In this document: one piece after another, positions 31,023-41,128 of the stretch
How the letters are laid out: each line of letters opens with the position of its first letter
How positions within the stretch are numbered: position 1 is the first letter of the stretch
Source: Paragemmobacter ruber
GTDB taxonomy: Bacteria; Pseudomonadota; Alphaproteobacteria; Rhodobacterales; Rhodobacteraceae
Reading direction: 5' to 3'
Assembly: GCF_009908315.1 (NCBI RefSeq)
Contig: NZ_JAAATW010000003.1
Location: 434,001-498,000, forward strand
Length of the DNA stretch: 64,000 bases
The notes under the pieces: generated by a model
Told to the model about the DNA's origin: nothing
The model's database searches: none
Seen by the model: only the letters and a program-made list of their open reading frames with translations
Translations under genes and position numbers: made by a program

Positions 31023-31056
31023 GGAAAAGGCCCGCCGCAGTTCCCCGCGACGGGCC
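31023..31056 (-). terminator. Intrinsic terminator of sodB
   Basis: On the minus strand GGCCCGTCGC (31056-31047) pairs with GCGGCGGGCC (31038-31029) with one mismatch, followed by TTTTCCTT, 22 bases after the sodB stop. Confidence 0.75.
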
Positions 31057-31077
31057 CTCCCGATGCTCAGCAGCAGA

Positions 31078-31680
31078 TCACAGCCGCGCCGCGACCGCTT
31101 CCCAGTTCACCAGCTTTTCAAGGAAATTCGTCAGATAGGCCGGGCGCTTGTTGCGAAAATCGATGTAGTAGGAATGTTCCCACACATCGCAACCCAGCAG
31201 CGCCGTCTGGCCAAAGCACAGCGGGTTCACCCCGTTCTCCGTCTTGGTCACCTTCAGCGCGCCGTCCTTGTCCTTCACCAGCCAGCACCAGCCCGACCCG
31301 AACTGTCCGGCCCCGGCGGCGGCGAAATCTTCCTTGAACTTGGCGACCGACCCGAAGCTTTCCGCCAGCGCCAACTCCAGCTCGCCCGGCATCTTCTTGT
31401 TTTCGCCCGGCCCCATGATCTCCCAGAACAGGTTGTGGTTCCAATGCTGCGAGGCGTTGTTGAACAGCCCGCTCTGCGCCACCGCACCCGCCTGATAGGT
31501 GCTGGTGATGATGTCTTCGAGGCTCATCGCCTCGTATTCCGATGCCGCCAACAGCTTGTTGCCATTGTCCACATAGGCCTTGTGGTGCAGGTCGTGGTGG
31601 TATTCCAGCGTCTCCTTCGACATGCCGAGCGATGCCAGCGCATCATGGGCATAGGGAAGATCGGGAAGCGTGAAAGCCAT
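31078..31680 (-). CDS. sodB: Iron (or cambialistic) superoxide dismutase
   Basis: 200 residues from ATG 31680 with GAGAGGAA upstream. It converts superoxide to oxygen and peroxide. Metal ligands of the Fe/Mn family are visible: the histidine in EYHHDLHHKAY, the histidine in ASQHWNHNLFW, and DVWEHSYYIDF. FGSGWCWLV fits the iron class. It has its own terminator and is probably a single-gene unit. Confidence 0.94.
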   Translation of the reverse strand: MAFTLPDLPYAHDALASLGMSKETLEYHHDLHHKAYVDNGNKLLAASEYEAMSLEDIITSTYQAGAVAQSGLFNNASQHWNHNLFWEIMGPGENKKMPGELELALAESFGSVAKFKEDFAAAGAGQFGSGWCWLVKDKDGALKVTKTENGVNPLCFGQTALLGCDVWEHSYYIDFRNKRPAYLTNFLEKLVNWEAVAARL

Positions 31681-31839
31681 GGGAGGGTTCCTCTCTGTTC
31701 GCGTGTCACGGGATGGCGCAGATAAGAGACCATGGGAAGCCAAGGTCAAGGGCGAAAGCGACCCGCCCCCGTCAACTGGGCTCCCACCCGCCGCACAGGC
31801 CCTGCGCGGCGGCACGATGGAACCGCCCTCAGGCAACCC

Positions 31840-33417
31840 TCATTCCGGCGTCACCCGCCGCAACACGGCCAGATTCTGCGCCTCATCCGCCACCACCACC
31901 TCGAACACGTCGCGGAACCCGCCCCGCGGTTCCTCGCCGAAGGCTGCCATCCCATACCAGTCGGCCAGCCAGCGGATCTTTTCGTTCTGGACGACGTAAT
32001 TGAAGAAATGCCCCTCGGTCAGCAACGCCGCCAGCGCATCGGGGTTCACCTTGCCGTCGAGGTTGATCGTCCGATCATGCCAGAACCCCAGCGTCCCCGT
32101 CTGCACCGCAGACACCCAATCCTCTTCGGGCACATTCTCCCGCACCCAGTTCACCACCTGAAAATGCCCCTGCACATTCTGCCCCGGCCGCGCAAGGTTC
32201 AGGGTCAGCGCCACGCCCAGCAGGATCGACGCCGCCAGCCCCGCCTCCGCCAGCCGCATCAGCCGCAGCCGCCCCGCCAGCCAGATCAGCTGCGCCACCG
32301 CCGCCGTCACCAGAAGCGGGCTCAGCGGAAACAGGTAGCGCGACAGGAAATGCGGGGCGCCGAAGAAGGTGCCATAGTAAAAGCACTGCAGCACCCCGAA
32401 CAGCGAATAGCCCAGCAGCGCCAGCCGCAGCGGATGCCCCGCCCGCCAGATGCGCCACAAAAACGTGCTCCAGACCACCAGCACGATCAGGCTCAGCACG
32501 ATCTGCACCGGCAGGGATGTCTCAGCAAAGCCCGGCAGGGGCAGCATCGGGAACATCGTCTCGAACAGCTTGGCCGGCAGGATGTCGAGGTTGCCCCCGA
32601 TCGCCGCCGCATGCGATTGCGACGTCCCGCTGATCGGCACGAAGGACCCGAAATAGATCTTGTTGTGCAACAGCCACGGCAGGCCGATCACCAGCGACAC
32701 TCCGCCCGCGACCAGCCCCTCCCAGAAGGCGCGCGCAAACCCCACCGCCGCCAGCGTCCAGCCATAGACAAAGCGCACGAAGAACAGCGACGCGATCAGG
32801 AACACCGCATCATTGCGCGCCCAGAAGGCCAGCCCCGCCATCGCGCCCAGCGTCAGCATCTCGCCCGTCTCCAGCCGCCGCGCCTGCCCCGCGATCCGGC
32901 CAAAGACCAGCACGAACAGCACCACGCACAGCACATAAAGCCCGGTCTCCAGCGCGTTCATGCTGTGGCGGACCGACAGGGGTCCAACCGACCACAGCGC
33001 CGCCACCGCCCAGGCCAGGATGCCCGCCCGCAGCCCAGAACCCTCCCCGTCATCCGGCCCCAGCACCGCGCCCGCAAAGCGCCGCACCGCCAGCGCCGCC
33101 ATGATCCAGATCACCACCATCAGGCCCAGCACGATCGACACGCCGCCCAGCTTGTCGCCATCCACCAGCCAGAACGCCACCGCATAGATCAGGGTGGCCA
33201 AAGGCTGCACCCCGTTCGAGGCGATGGTCCCCTCCGACACGCTCAACCCCAGCCCGATCGCCAGATTGCGCGCCAGCGTCAGCATCAGATAGCCGTCCTC
33301 GGTGATGAAGAATTGCGTGATCCGCTCCGCCCCCATCGCATAGGGGTGAAGCCGGAACAGCAAAGCAAAGACAAGGGCAAAGGCGGCGATCCCGCCCAGA
33401 ACTCCGATACGCGCCAT
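31840..33417 (-). CDS. Multi-pass membrane glycosyltransferase-like protein (GT-C type)
   Basis: 525 residues with about 11-12 membrane helices. An early periplasmic loop contains TEDGYLML, which fits the acidic motif of GT-C (PMT/ArnT-like) transferases. The C-terminal domain (about 420-525) is soluble. Such enzymes move sugars from lipid carriers at the periplasmic face. Donor and acceptor are not evident. GAGGATG precedes the ATG. No other polysaccharide gene is near. Confidence 0.7.
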   Translation of the reverse strand: MARIGVLGGIAAFALVFALLFRLHPYAMGAERITQFFITEDGYLMLTLARNLAIGLGLSVSEGTIASNGVQPLATLIYAVAFWLVDGDKLGGVSIVLGLMVVIWIMAALAVRRFAGAVLGPDDGEGSGLRAGILAWAVAALWSVGPLSVRHSMNALETGLYVLCVVLFVLVFGRIAGQARRLETGEMLTLGAMAGLAFWARNDAVFLIASLFFVRFVYGWTLAAVGFARAFWEGLVAGGVSLVIGLPWLLHNKIYFGSFVPISGTSQSHAAAIGGNLDILPAKLFETMFPMLPLPGFAETSLPVQIVLSLIVLVVWSTFLWRIWRAGHPLRLALLGYSLFGVLQCFYYGTFFGAPHFLSRYLFPLSPLLVTAAVAQLIWLAGRLRLMRLAEAGLAASILLGVALTLNLARPGQNVQGHFQVVNWVRENVPEEDWVSAVQTGTLGFWHDRTINLDGKVNPDALAALLTEGHFFNYVVQNEKIRWLADWYGMAAFGEEPRGGFRDVFEVVVADEAQNLAVLRRVTPE

Positions 33418-33585
33418 GGCACATCCTCAACTGCGAATTAACCAGAGTTAAGGTTCACCCCCGCGCCTTTGGCAACCCGCCAAAGGTCCCGCGTCGGTCC
33501 GGCCCGCCCCTGCCGCGCTGCAGCGTCCCCGCCTGTTGCCCGGGCGCCACGGTTTCACAGCCCATGCCAAAGCCTATCCCGGCCG

Positions 33586-33692
33586 CTTCACCTTGGCCCA
33601 AATACCCATGCCCCGGAAGCCCCCCGCCGCAACGCCCCGTAGGACACGCCCTCCCCTCCCCCGTCCTTCACGGGGGAGGGGCCGGGGGTGGG
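33586..33692. repeat. Intergenic repeat copy B with GC-rich hairpin
   Basis: CTTCACCTTGG (33586 onward) leads into AAATACCC (to 33607). CCCCTCCCCCG (33653-33663) and CGGGGGAGGGG (33671-33681) form a perfect 11-base stem, then GGGGGTGGGGGG. This is the same order of parts as copy A. Confidence 0.78.
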
Positions 33693-33733
33693 GGGCGCCC
33701 GGTCAGAGCCAAGCCGTGCCAACCGCTCCGATG

Positions 33734-33758
33734 AAAAAAGGGGGGCCAAGCCCCCCCC
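33734..33758 (-). terminator. Intrinsic terminator of the sox operon
   Basis: On the minus strand GGGGGG-CTTGG-CCCCCC is followed by six T residues. It sits 33 bases after the soxG stop. Confidence 0.85.
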
Positions 33759-33791
33759 ATCTCCCGTCCTGCCTCGCCGCACGGCCGGGCG

Positions 33792-34343
33792 TCAGCCCAG
33801 CTCCGACCCGGGCTTCGCCCCCGTCGCCAGCAGATCAAACACATAGCGCGCCACCGACCGGAAGCAGACCACGGTAAACCCGTCGCCATCCTTCCAGAAC
33901 GCTGCCGCCACCTGCGCCGCCCGCGTCCGGCGCAGCTCGCCCGTCGCAAGCGCGCCGAAATCCACCGGCGACAGCTTGGCCAGCACCTGCTCCGCCTTCG
34001 CGCCCTCCACCCGGAACACCGCCCGCGCGTCCGACACATCGACCGCCAGATGATGCGACCCAGCCATCGCCTTGCCCACGGCCTCCAGCGCGCCGCCCAC
34101 CGCCGCATAGGGCAGGACCAGCAGATATTCGTCCGGGCTCATCCAGCCGCAGGCGCGGTCGCCCTCGGTCACGATCCGCCGCACCTCCGGCAGGCCGGTT
34201 CCCGCCGCCGCCTTCACCGCCTTGGCCAGACCCGCCGCATCGGGTTTGGCCCGCAGCGTGATCATCCCCACCGGCCCGATCTCGCGGATGGTGACGAACC
34301 CTTCCGACACCGCCCCGCCCAAGGCGCTTTTCGGTTCAGACAT
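33792..34343 (-). CDS. soxG: Sarcosine oxidase subunit gamma
   Basis: 183 residues from ATG 34343. Recognisable blocks are ACGWMSPDEYLLVLPY, the VDVSDARAVFRVEG segment and SPVDFGALATGELRRTRAAQVAAAFW. SoxG is a non-catalytic subunit of the heterotetrameric enzyme. It is the last gene of soxBDAG, its start overlaps the soxA stop by eight bases, and a T-run terminator follows. Confidence 0.93.
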   Translation of the reverse strand: MSEPKSALGGAVSEGFVTIREIGPVGMITLRAKPDAAGLAKAVKAAAGTGLPEVRRIVTEGDRACGWMSPDEYLLVLPYAAVGGALEAVGKAMAGSHHLAVDVSDARAVFRVEGAKAEQVLAKLSPVDFGALATGELRRTRAAQVAAAFWKDGDGFTVVCFRSVARYVFDLLATGAKPGSELG

Positions 34344-37300
34344 TCTGCTTCTCCCCGTCCTTGTCGTAGAAGACCGGATCCACAACCCGCGCCTTGACCG
34401 TGCCGCCGGTGACAGTGTTGAACTCCACCACCTCGCCCATCCGCGACGGGCCGCGCAGCAGCAGGCCCATGGCGATGCCCTTCTTCAGCGTGGGCGAATA
34501 ATAGGTGGATGTGACGCGGCCCTGCGTATTGCCCTGCCCGTTCGCATTCACCCCCGGCGCCACGACATAGCTGCCATCTGGGATAACCGATCCGTCCAGC
34601 GTCTCGAACCCCACCAGTTTCCAGCGGTCCGCGCTGGCGAGGAAGTTCCGCGCCTGCCCCCGCTTGCCCAGATAATCCGCCTTCTTCTTCGAAATCGCCC
34701 AGTCGAGGTTCAGATCCTGCGGGATCACCGTGCCGTCGGTCTCATCCCCGATCATGATGAACCCCTTCTCGGCCCGCATGATATGCAGCGCCTCGGTGCC
34801 ATAGGGCATGGCCCCGAACTCCGCCCCCGCCGCATGCAGCGCCTCCCAGAAGGCCGCGCCGTGGCTGGCCGGGACCGCGATCTCATAGGACAATTCGCCC
34901 GAAAAGCTGATGCGATAGACCCGGCAGGGGAACCCGCCCAGGGTGCCATCGGCCCAGGTCATGAAGGGCAGCGCCTCTTTCGAGACATCCATCCCCCCCA
35001 GCTTCTCCAGCACCTTGCGCGCATTCGGCCCCACAACGGCGACTTGGGCATATTGCTCGGTCACATTGGCGGTAAAGACCTGCCAATCCCACCATTCGCA
35101 TTGCAGCCAATCTTCCATCCAGGCATGGATGCGATCCGCCCCGCCCGATGTGGTGTGGCACAGCCACGTCTCCTCGTCGATCCGCGCCACCACGCCGTCA
35201 TCGGACAGGAAACCCTGCTCGTTGCACATCAAGCCATAGCGGCACTTGCCCACCGGCAGCGTGCTCATCACGCCCGTGTAGAGCATGTCGAGGAAACGCC
35301 CCGCATCCGGCCCCTTCACGATGATCTTGCCCAGCGTCGATGCATCCAGCAGCCCCAGCCGTTCGCGCGTGTTCACCACCTCGCGATGCACCGCCTGCTC
35401 ATGCGTCTCCCCCGCCCGGGGGAAGCAATAGGGCCGCCGCCACAGGCCAACAGGTTCGAAATAGGCCCCGTTCCGCTCGTGCCAGTCATGCATCGGCGTG
35501 CGCCGCAGCGGCTGGAAGATCTCGCCCCGCGCTTCGCCCGCCAGCGCACCCAGCGTGACCGGCACGTAAGGCGGGCGGAAGGTCGTCGTCCCCACCTGCG
35601 GGATATCGGCGTTCAACGCGCCCGCCAGCACCGCCAGACCGTTGATATTGGACAGCTTGCCCTGATCCGTCGCCATCCCCAACGTCGTGTAGCGCTTGGT
35701 ATGCTCGACCGATTCATAGCCTTCCCGCGCGGCCAACTGCACGTCGCTGACCTTCACGTCGTTCTGGTAGTCCAGCCACATCTTGGACTTCAGCTCGACC
35801 GAAGCGCCCTGTGGCATGATCCAGACCGCTTCCATCGGCCCTTCCGCCACCGCTTCGGCCACGGGGGCCTTGGCGCGCTTGGGCTTCATCCCCAGCGCCG
35901 CCAGCACCGCCCCGGCCTGCTCGGTCGCATCGGCCAGCGCGGCGGCGGCGGTCATCTCGCCATTGGACGCGCCCGCCGCATAGACCATCGCCCCGCCATC
36001 ATGGTTCAGCGGCGCGCGGCCCGGATCGGGCCGGAAACAGGCCTGCACCCGGTCCCATGTCAGCTTGCCGCCGCAATGGCTCCACAGATGCACCACGGGC
36101 GACCAGCCGCCCGACATCGCCACCGCATCACAGGCGATCTCGTCGATCACCGCGCCCTCACCCGCCTGCAGGCAGATGGCGACCGAGGTGACACGCTTGC
36201 CGCCCTTCACCTTGGCAATCCCGCGCCCGGCCTCGATCCGCAGACCCAAGGCCCGCGCCTTCTCTACCAGCGCACCGGCAGGGGCCGACCGCGCATCCAC
36301 GATGGCCGGCACCGCCAGCCCCGCCTCGCGCAGCGCGATCGCCGTGCGATAGCCGTCGTCGTTATTGGTGACGACAACCGTACGATCCCCCGGCGACACC
36401 GCCCAGTTCACCACATAATCCCGCACCGATGCCGCCAGCATCACACCCGGAATATCGTTCCCGGCAAAGCTCAGGGGCCGTTCGATCGCGCCCGTCGCCG
36501 TCAGGATCTTGCCCGCCCGGATGCGCCACAGCCGATGCTTGGGCCGCCCGTCGCCGGGCGTGTGATCGGCCACCTTCTCATCGGCCAGCACATAGCCGTG
36601 GTCATAGACCCCCGCCGCCATGCAGCGCGCGCGCAGGGTGACGTTCTCCATCCCCTCCAGCGCCGCCACGGCCTCATCCACCCATTCCCCGGCAGGCTTG
36701 CCGTCGATCACGTCGCCATCGACCGGCGCGCGCCCGCCCCAATGGGCGGCCTGCTCCAGCAGCAGAACCCGCGCGCCCGCACGGCCCGCCACCAGCGCCG
36801 CCTGCAGCCCCGCAATCCCGCCGCCCACGACCAAGAGATCGCAGAAGGCATAGGCCTGCTCATAACGGTCCGCGTCCCGATCCTTCGGCGCCTTGCCCAG
36901 ACCGGCCGACTGCCGGATCACGGGTTCGAAGACATGTTTCCAGAACGGGCGCGGATGAATGAAGGTCTTGTAATAGAACCCTGCCGGCAGGAACCGCGCG
37001 GCATAGTTGTTCACCACGCCCACATCAAACTCAAGGCTCGGCCAATGGTTCTGGCTCGTGGCCTCCAACCCGTCGAAGAGTTCCGTGATCGTGACGCGCT
37101 GGTTGGGCTCCAGCCGCGCCCCGGACCCGAGGTTGACCAGCGCATTGGGCTCTTCCGGCCCCGCCGCCACGATGCCGCGCGGGCGGTGATACTTGAACGA
37201 CCGGCCCACCAGCATCTGGTCATTGGCCAGCAGCGCCGCGCCCAGCGTGTCGCCGGCAAAGCCCTTCATGCGCTTGCCGTTGAAGGTAAAGTCCAGCGCC

Positions 37301-37347
37301 GCCGACCGGTCGATCAGACGGCCCCCTTTTGCAAGACGGGTGCTCAT
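34336..37347 (-). CDS. soxA: Sarcosine oxidase subunit alpha
   Basis: 1003 residues, full length. The N-terminus (about 15-110) is the 2Fe-2S_4-like domain (KGFAGDTLGAALLAND). An NAD-binding Rossmann domain follows with LLVVGGGIAGLQAALVAGRAG (about 170-200). The C-terminal 400 residues form the folate-binding aminomethyltransferase domain (GcvT-like; GELSYEIAVPASHG). The subunit holds the noncovalent NAD and binds tetrahydrofolate, which takes up the methyl carbon as methylene-THF. It overlaps soxD by four bases. Confidence 0.96.
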   Translation of the reverse strand: MSTRLAKGGRLIDRSAALDFTFNGKRMKGFAGDTLGAALLANDQMLVGRSFKYHRPRGIVAAGPEEPNALVNLGSGARLEPNQRVTITELFDGLEATSQNHWPSLEFDVGVVNNYAARFLPAGFYYKTFIHPRPFWKHVFEPVIRQSAGLGKAPKDRDADRYEQAYAFCDLLVVGGGIAGLQAALVAGRAGARVLLLEQAAHWGGRAPVDGDVIDGKPAGEWVDEAVAALEGMENVTLRARCMAAGVYDHGYVLADEKVADHTPGDGRPKHRLWRIRAGKILTATGAIERPLSFAGNDIPGVMLAASVRDYVVNWAVSPGDRTVVVTNNDDGYRTAIALREAGLAVPAIVDARSAPAGALVEKARALGLRIEAGRGIAKVKGGKRVTSVAICLQAGEGAVIDEIACDAVAMSGGWSPVVHLWSHCGGKLTWDRVQACFRPDPGRAPLNHDGGAMVYAAGASNGEMTAAAALADATEQAGAVLAALGMKPKRAKAPVAEAVAEGPMEAVWIMPQGASVELKSKMWLDYQNDVKVSDVQLAAREGYESVEHTKRYTTLGMATDQGKLSNINGLAVLAGALNADIPQVGTTTFRPPYVPVTLGALAGEARGEIFQPLRRTPMHDWHERNGAYFEPVGLWRRPYCFPRAGETHEQAVHREVVNTRERLGLLDASTLGKIIVKGPDAGRFLDMLYTGVMSTLPVGKCRYGLMCNEQGFLSDDGVVARIDEETWLCHTTSGGADRIHAWMEDWLQCEWWDWQVFTANVTEQYAQVAVVGPNARKVLEKLGGMDVSKEALPFMTWADGTLGGFPCRVYRISFSGELSYEIAVPASHGAAFWEALHAAGAEFGAMPYGTEALHIMRAEKGFIMIGDETDGTVIPQDLNLDWAISKKKADYLGKRGQARNFLASADRWKLVGFETLDGSVIPDGSYVVAPGVNANGQGNTQGRVTSTYYSPTLKKGIAMGLLLRGPSRMGEVVEFNTVTGGTVKARVVDPVFYDKDGEKQNV

Positions 37348-37667
37348 TTGTACCCCTTCCAGTCCGGCCTGCGGGCCTTGATCTTCTCAATAATCTCGGC
37401 AGGCGGCTCGCCTACCTGTGCGGGATAGGTGCCGAACACCTCCAGCGTCGCCGTGCAGCGGGCGGCCAGGAACCACTTCCCGCAGCCGTAAGTGTGCCGC
37501 CAGCGTTCGAAATGCACACCCTTGGGGTTCTTGCGGGCAAACATATAGGCCTCGAACTCCTCGTCGGTGGAGCCGGGTCCATACCGCTTCAGATGCGCCT
37601 CATAGCCCGGAGAAAGCTCCGTCTCCTCGGCCTTCACGCCGCAATAGGGACATTCAAGCAGCAGCAT
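37344..37667 (-). CDS. soxD: Sarcosine oxidase subunit delta
   Basis: 107 residues. Zinc-binding residues are visible in ECPYCGVKAEET and in HTYGCGKWF. The usual block FARKNPKGVHFERWRHTYGC is complete. SoxD is a small structural, zinc-binding subunit. It stands between soxB (33-base gap) and soxA (four-base overlap), the standard order for this operon. Confidence 0.95.
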   Translation of the reverse strand: MLLLECPYCGVKAEETELSPGYEAHLKRYGPGSTDEEFEAYMFARKNPKGVHFERWRHTYGCGKWFLAARCTATLEVFGTYPAQVGEPPAEIIEKIKARRPDWKGYK

Positions 37668-37700
37668 TTTGCACCCCGTTCTTCCTCGTCCGCGCCCGCA

Positions 37701-38948
37701 TCAATGCGCCACCCCGGCAGCCACCGACTCGTCGATGAACCGCCCTTCCTTGAACCGCCACATGTCGAACTCGGCCGCCAGCGGCCCGGGTTCGCCCTTG
37801 GCCATCAGTTCCGCCATCGCCCAGCCAGACCCGGGGATCGCCTTGAACCCCCCCGTCCCCCAGCCGCAGTTGATGAAGCAATTGCCAAGCGGGGTTTTCG
37901 AAATGATGGGCGACCGGTCCCCCGTCATGTCCACGATCCCGCCCCATTGCCGCAGCATCTTGAGGCGGCTGATGATCGGGAAGGTCTCGATCAGCGCCCG
38001 CAGCGTTTCCTCGATGTGATGGAAGCTGCCGCGCTGGGTATAGTTGTTGAAACCGTCCGTGCCGCCGCCGATCACCATCTCGCCCTTGTCGGACTGGCTC
38101 ATATAGCCATGCACGGTATTGGCCATCACCACGATATCCATGCAGGGCTTGATGGGTTCGGATACCAGCGCCTGCAGCGCCACTGCCTCGACCGGCAGGC
38201 GAAACCCGGCCATCTCGGCCACCTGCCCAGAATGGCCCGCCACCACGATGCCCAGCTTCTTGGTCCCGATATAGCCCTTGGTCGTCTCGACGCCCACGAC
38301 CTTGCCACCCTCGGACCGGACGCCCGTCACCTCGCATTGCTGGATGATGTCCATGCCCATGTCGGAACAGGCCCGCGCATAGCCCCAGGCCACCGCATCA
38401 TGCCGCCCCGTGCCGCCCCGGGCCTGCCACAGCGCCCCCAGCACCGGATAGCGCGGCCCCTCGATGTTCAGGATCGGGCAAAGCTCCTTCACCCGCTGGG
38501 GCGTGATGAACTCTGTCTGCACGCCCTGCAGCGCATTGGCATGGGCCGTGCGCATATAGCCGCGCACCTCGTGATGCGTCTGCGCCAGCATCATCACGCC
38601 GCGCGGGGAAAACATCACGTTGTAGTTCAGATCCTGGCTCAGCGTCTCATAGAGCGAGCGGGACTTCTCATAGATCGCCGCGCTCGAATCCTGCAGATAG
38701 TTCGACCGGATGATCGTCGTGTTCCGGCCCGTGTTCCCGCCGCCCAGCCAGCCCTTTTCCAGGATCGCCACATTGGTGATCCCGTAATTCTTGCCAAGGT
38801 AATAGGCCGTGGCCAGACCATGGCCCCCCGCCCCCACGATGATCGCGTCATAGGCCGCCTTGGGCGCGGGGCTTTTCCACGCCCGCTCCCACCCGGTGTG
38901 ATAGCGCAGCGCCTCGCGCGCAATCGCAAAGACCGAATAGCGTCTCAT
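37701..38948 (-). CDS. soxB: Sarcosine oxidase subunit beta
   Basis: 415 residues. The FAD-binding motif is IIVGAGGHGLATAYYLG (about 36-52). The histidine known to hold FMN covalently in this family is in GGTGRHDAVAWG (H183 here). It oxidises sarcosine (N-methylglycine) to glycine with hydrogen peroxide, the one-carbon unit going to tetrahydrofolate. It is first in the operon and divergent from ccmI across 232 bases, where its promoter must lie. Creatinase at 50873 would supply its substrate. Confidence 0.96.
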   Translation of the reverse strand: MRRYSVFAIAREALRYHTGWERAWKSPAPKAAYDAIIVGAGGHGLATAYYLGKNYGITNVAILEKGWLGGGNTGRNTTIIRSNYLQDSSAAIYEKSRSLYETLSQDLNYNVMFSPRGVMMLAQTHHEVRGYMRTAHANALQGVQTEFITPQRVKELCPILNIEGPRYPVLGALWQARGGTGRHDAVAWGYARACSDMGMDIIQQCEVTGVRSEGGKVVGVETTKGYIGTKKLGIVVAGHSGQVAEMAGFRLPVEAVALQALVSEPIKPCMDIVVMANTVHGYMSQSDKGEMVIGGGTDGFNNYTQRGSFHHIEETLRALIETFPIISRLKMLRQWGGIVDMTGDRSPIISKTPLGNCFINCGWGTGGFKAIPGSGWAMAELMAKGEPGPLAAEFDMWRFKEGRFIDESVAAGVAH

Positions 38949-39180
38949 CGCCCCAACCCCGTGCTGCGCGGCATCACAGGCCGCCCCTTATTGCCCTTCT
39001 CTTACGCCCCGCCCATAAACCCCCACCCACGAGCGGCACAATCGGGAAAATTGCGACACATTCCCCCTGCGACAGCGTCGCAGGCGTCACATTCGCGTTT
39101 GCGCCTTCCGCCCGCGCCCCCAAATGTTTACATCCGCCCCAAAGAACCGCAGCGCGGGATCGGCAAGGCAGGCCCTAGGG

Positions 39181-40422
39181 ATGGAAATGATCGCATTCTG
39201 GATCGCCGCAGGCGGCATCGGACTGGTGGTGCTGGCCCTCTTCGTGCTGGCCCTGATCCGGGCACGGGCCGAAATCGCCTCGGCCGCCGAATATGATCTC
39301 AAGGTCTATCGCGACCAGCTGGCCGAAATCGACCGCGACCTCGCGCGCGGCACCCTGCCGCCCGACGAAGCCGATCGCCAGCGCACCGAGGTGTCGCGCC
39401 GCCTGCTCGACGCCGACCGCGCCCGTGCCCGGGGCGACACCAGCGCCAGCACGCGCGGCATCGCCGTGGCCGTGGTGCTGATCGCCGCGCTGATCGGGGG
39501 CAGCTACTGGGCCTATCTGCGCCTCGGCGCGCCGGGTTACCCGGACCTGCCCCTCGCCACCCGCCTTGCCATGTCGGACGAGCTGCGCGCCAACCGCGCC
39601 CCGCAGGCCCAGATGGAGGCCGACGCCGCCGCCAACCGCCCCGCGCCCATGGAACCCGAACCCGAATTTGCCCAGCTGATGGAACAGCTGCGCGCCGCCG
39701 TGGCCGAACGGCCCGACGATGCGCGCGGTCTGGAACTTCTGGCCACGAACGAGGCACGGCTGGGCAACCTGCCCGCCGCCCGCGTCGCGCAGGAAAGCCT
39801 GATCCGGCTGAAAGGCGACGCTGCCACCGCCGAAGACCATGCCGCGCTGGCCGAACTGATGATAATGGCCGCGGGCGGCCTCGTCTCGGCCGAGGCCGAG
39901 GATCAATTGACCCGCGCCCTTACGCTTGACCCCACCAACGGCACGGCGCGCTATTATTATGGCCTCATGGCCGCGCAGGTGGGCCGGTTTGACCGCACCT
40001 TCGGCCTGTGGGAGCCGCTTCTGCGCGAAGGCCCGCCCGACGCGCCCTGGATCGCGCCCATCCGCGCCCAGATCGCCGATGTCGCGGCCCGCGCGGGCGT
40101 GGCCTACACCCCGCCGCCCGAGGCCACGCTGCCCGGCCCCGATGCCGATGCGCTGACCGCCGCGGGCGAGATGACCGAGGCGGACCGTCAGGCCATGGTC
40201 GAAGGCATGGTGGCCCAGCTCGGGCAGCGCCTCGCCACCGAAGGCGGCACGGTCGAGGAATGGGCGCGCCTCATCTCGTCCCTCGCCGTCCTGAACCGCC
40301 GCGACGAGGCGCAGGAAATCTTTGCCGAGGCGCTGGAGAAATTCCAAGGCTTCCCCGCACAGCAAAGCTTCTTGCGCGAAGCCGCACTGAACGCAGGGCT
40401 TGATCCGGATCCGGCCCCATGA
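39181..40422 (+). CDS. ccmI: Cytochrome c biogenesis protein CcmI
   Basis: About 413 residues from ATG 39181; an ATG at 39187 with AGGGA upstream is equally possible. Two membrane helices (about 3-27 and 98-116) bracket a leucine-zipper-like cytoplasmic loop ([37 protein letters not shown]), the CcmI signature. The periplasmic C-terminal part has TPR repeats that hold apocytochrome c. It is encoded away from ccmABCDG, together with ruvX and a DUF1289 gene. Confidence 0.92.
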   Translation: MEMIAFWIAAGGIGLVVLALFVLALIRARAEIASAAEYDLKVYRDQLAEIDRDLARGTLPPDEADRQRTEVSRRLLDADRARARGDTSASTRGIAVAVVLIAALIGGSYWAYLRLGAPGYPDLPLATRLAMSDELRANRAPQAQMEADAAANRPAPMEPEPEFAQLMEQLRAAVAERPDDARGLELLATNEARLGNLPAARVAQESLIRLKGDAATAEDHAALAELMIMAAGGLVSAEAEDQLTRALTLDPTNGTARYYYGLMAAQVGRFDRTFGLWEPLLREGPPDAPWIAPIRAQIADVAARAGVAYTPPPEATLPGPDADALTAAGEMTEADRQAMVEGMVAQLGQRLATEGGTVEEWARLISSLAVLNRRDEAQEIFAEALEKFQGFPAQQSFLREAALNAGLDPDPAP

Positions 40423-40901
40423 TCTGCGACAGCATCGAGGCCTTCGCCGCCACCCTGCCCCCCAACCGCGCCATCGCGGGGCTGGATTTCGGCGACAAGA
40501 CCATCGGCATCGCGATTTCCGACCTGCGCCGCATGGTGGCCACCCCGGTGGAAACCCTGCGCCGGGTAAAATTCACCGAAGATGCCACCCGCCTCCTCGC
40601 GCTGCTCGCCACGCGGGGGGCGCATGGCATCGTACTGGGCCTGCCCTTGAACATGGACGGCTCCACCGGCCCGCGCGTGCAGGCCACGCAGGCCTTTGCC
40701 CGCAACCTGACGCGGATGACCGACCTGCCCATCGCCTTTTGGGACGAACGCCTGTCCACCGTTGCGGCAGAAAGGGCACTGCTGGAGGCGGATACGTCGC
40801 GAAAGCGTCGGAAAGAGGTGATCGACGCCGTCGCTGCGGGCTATATCTTGCAAGGCGCCCTCGATCGCATGGGCCATATGGGAAACGGGGTGCAGGCGTG
40901 A
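40419..40901 (+). CDS. ruvX: RuvX/YqgF-type putative pre-16S rRNA nuclease
   Basis: 160 residues with an RNase H-like fold. The motifs [32 protein letters not shown] and [17 protein letters not shown] give the usual acidic active-site residues. The family was once called a Holliday-junction resolvase; pre-16S rRNA 5'-end processing is now preferred. It overlaps the ccmI stop and the next start by four bases each, so the three genes are translationally coupled. Confidence 0.93.
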   Translation: MICDSIEAFAATLPPNRAIAGLDFGDKTIGIAISDLRRMVATPVETLRRVKFTEDATRLLALLATRGAHGIVLGLPLNMDGSTGPRVQATQAFARNLTRMTDLPIAFWDERLSTVAAERALLEADTSRKRRKEVIDAVAAGYILQGALDRMGHMGNGVQA

Positions 40902-41128
40902 AGGACGATGTCTGGCAGCGGGACGAGGTGCAGTCGCCCTGCGTCAATCTGTGCACGATCCACCCGGCGGAACGCATCTGCGTGGGCTGCTACCGCACCA
41001 TCGACGAAATCTCGTCCTGGTCGCGCCTGACGCATGAGGCGCGCAGTGCCATCATGGCCGAACTCCCCGCCCGCGCCCCCCGCCTTGCCAAGCGCCGCGG
41101 TGGCCGCATGGGCCGCTTGCAGGACTGA
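40898..41128 (+). CDS. DUF1289 small cysteine-rich protein
   Basis: 76 residues from GTG 40898, whose GTGA overlaps the ruvX stop. The DUF1289 motif [29 protein letters not shown] is intact, with four cysteines suggesting metal binding. A basic tail follows ([13 protein letters not shown]). Function unknown. The non-ATG start and short length make it easy to miss. Confidence 0.88.
   Translation: MKDDVWQRDEVQSPCVNLCTIHPAERICVGCYRTIDEISSWSRLTHEARSAIMAELPARAPRLAKRRGGRMGRLQD

Larger units (their letters stand above)
33418..33791. other. Intergenic region with repeat copy B and soxG terminator
   Basis: 374 bases without a convincing gene. The left part (to about 33585) shows nothing clear beyond the glycosyltransferase promoter region. 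The right part holds repeat copy B and the terminator of the sox operon. Confidence 0.7.

Noticed and set aside
34222-37428. A long open frame antisense to soxA
   Set aside because: It mirrors codon bias of soxA and has no recognisable motif.
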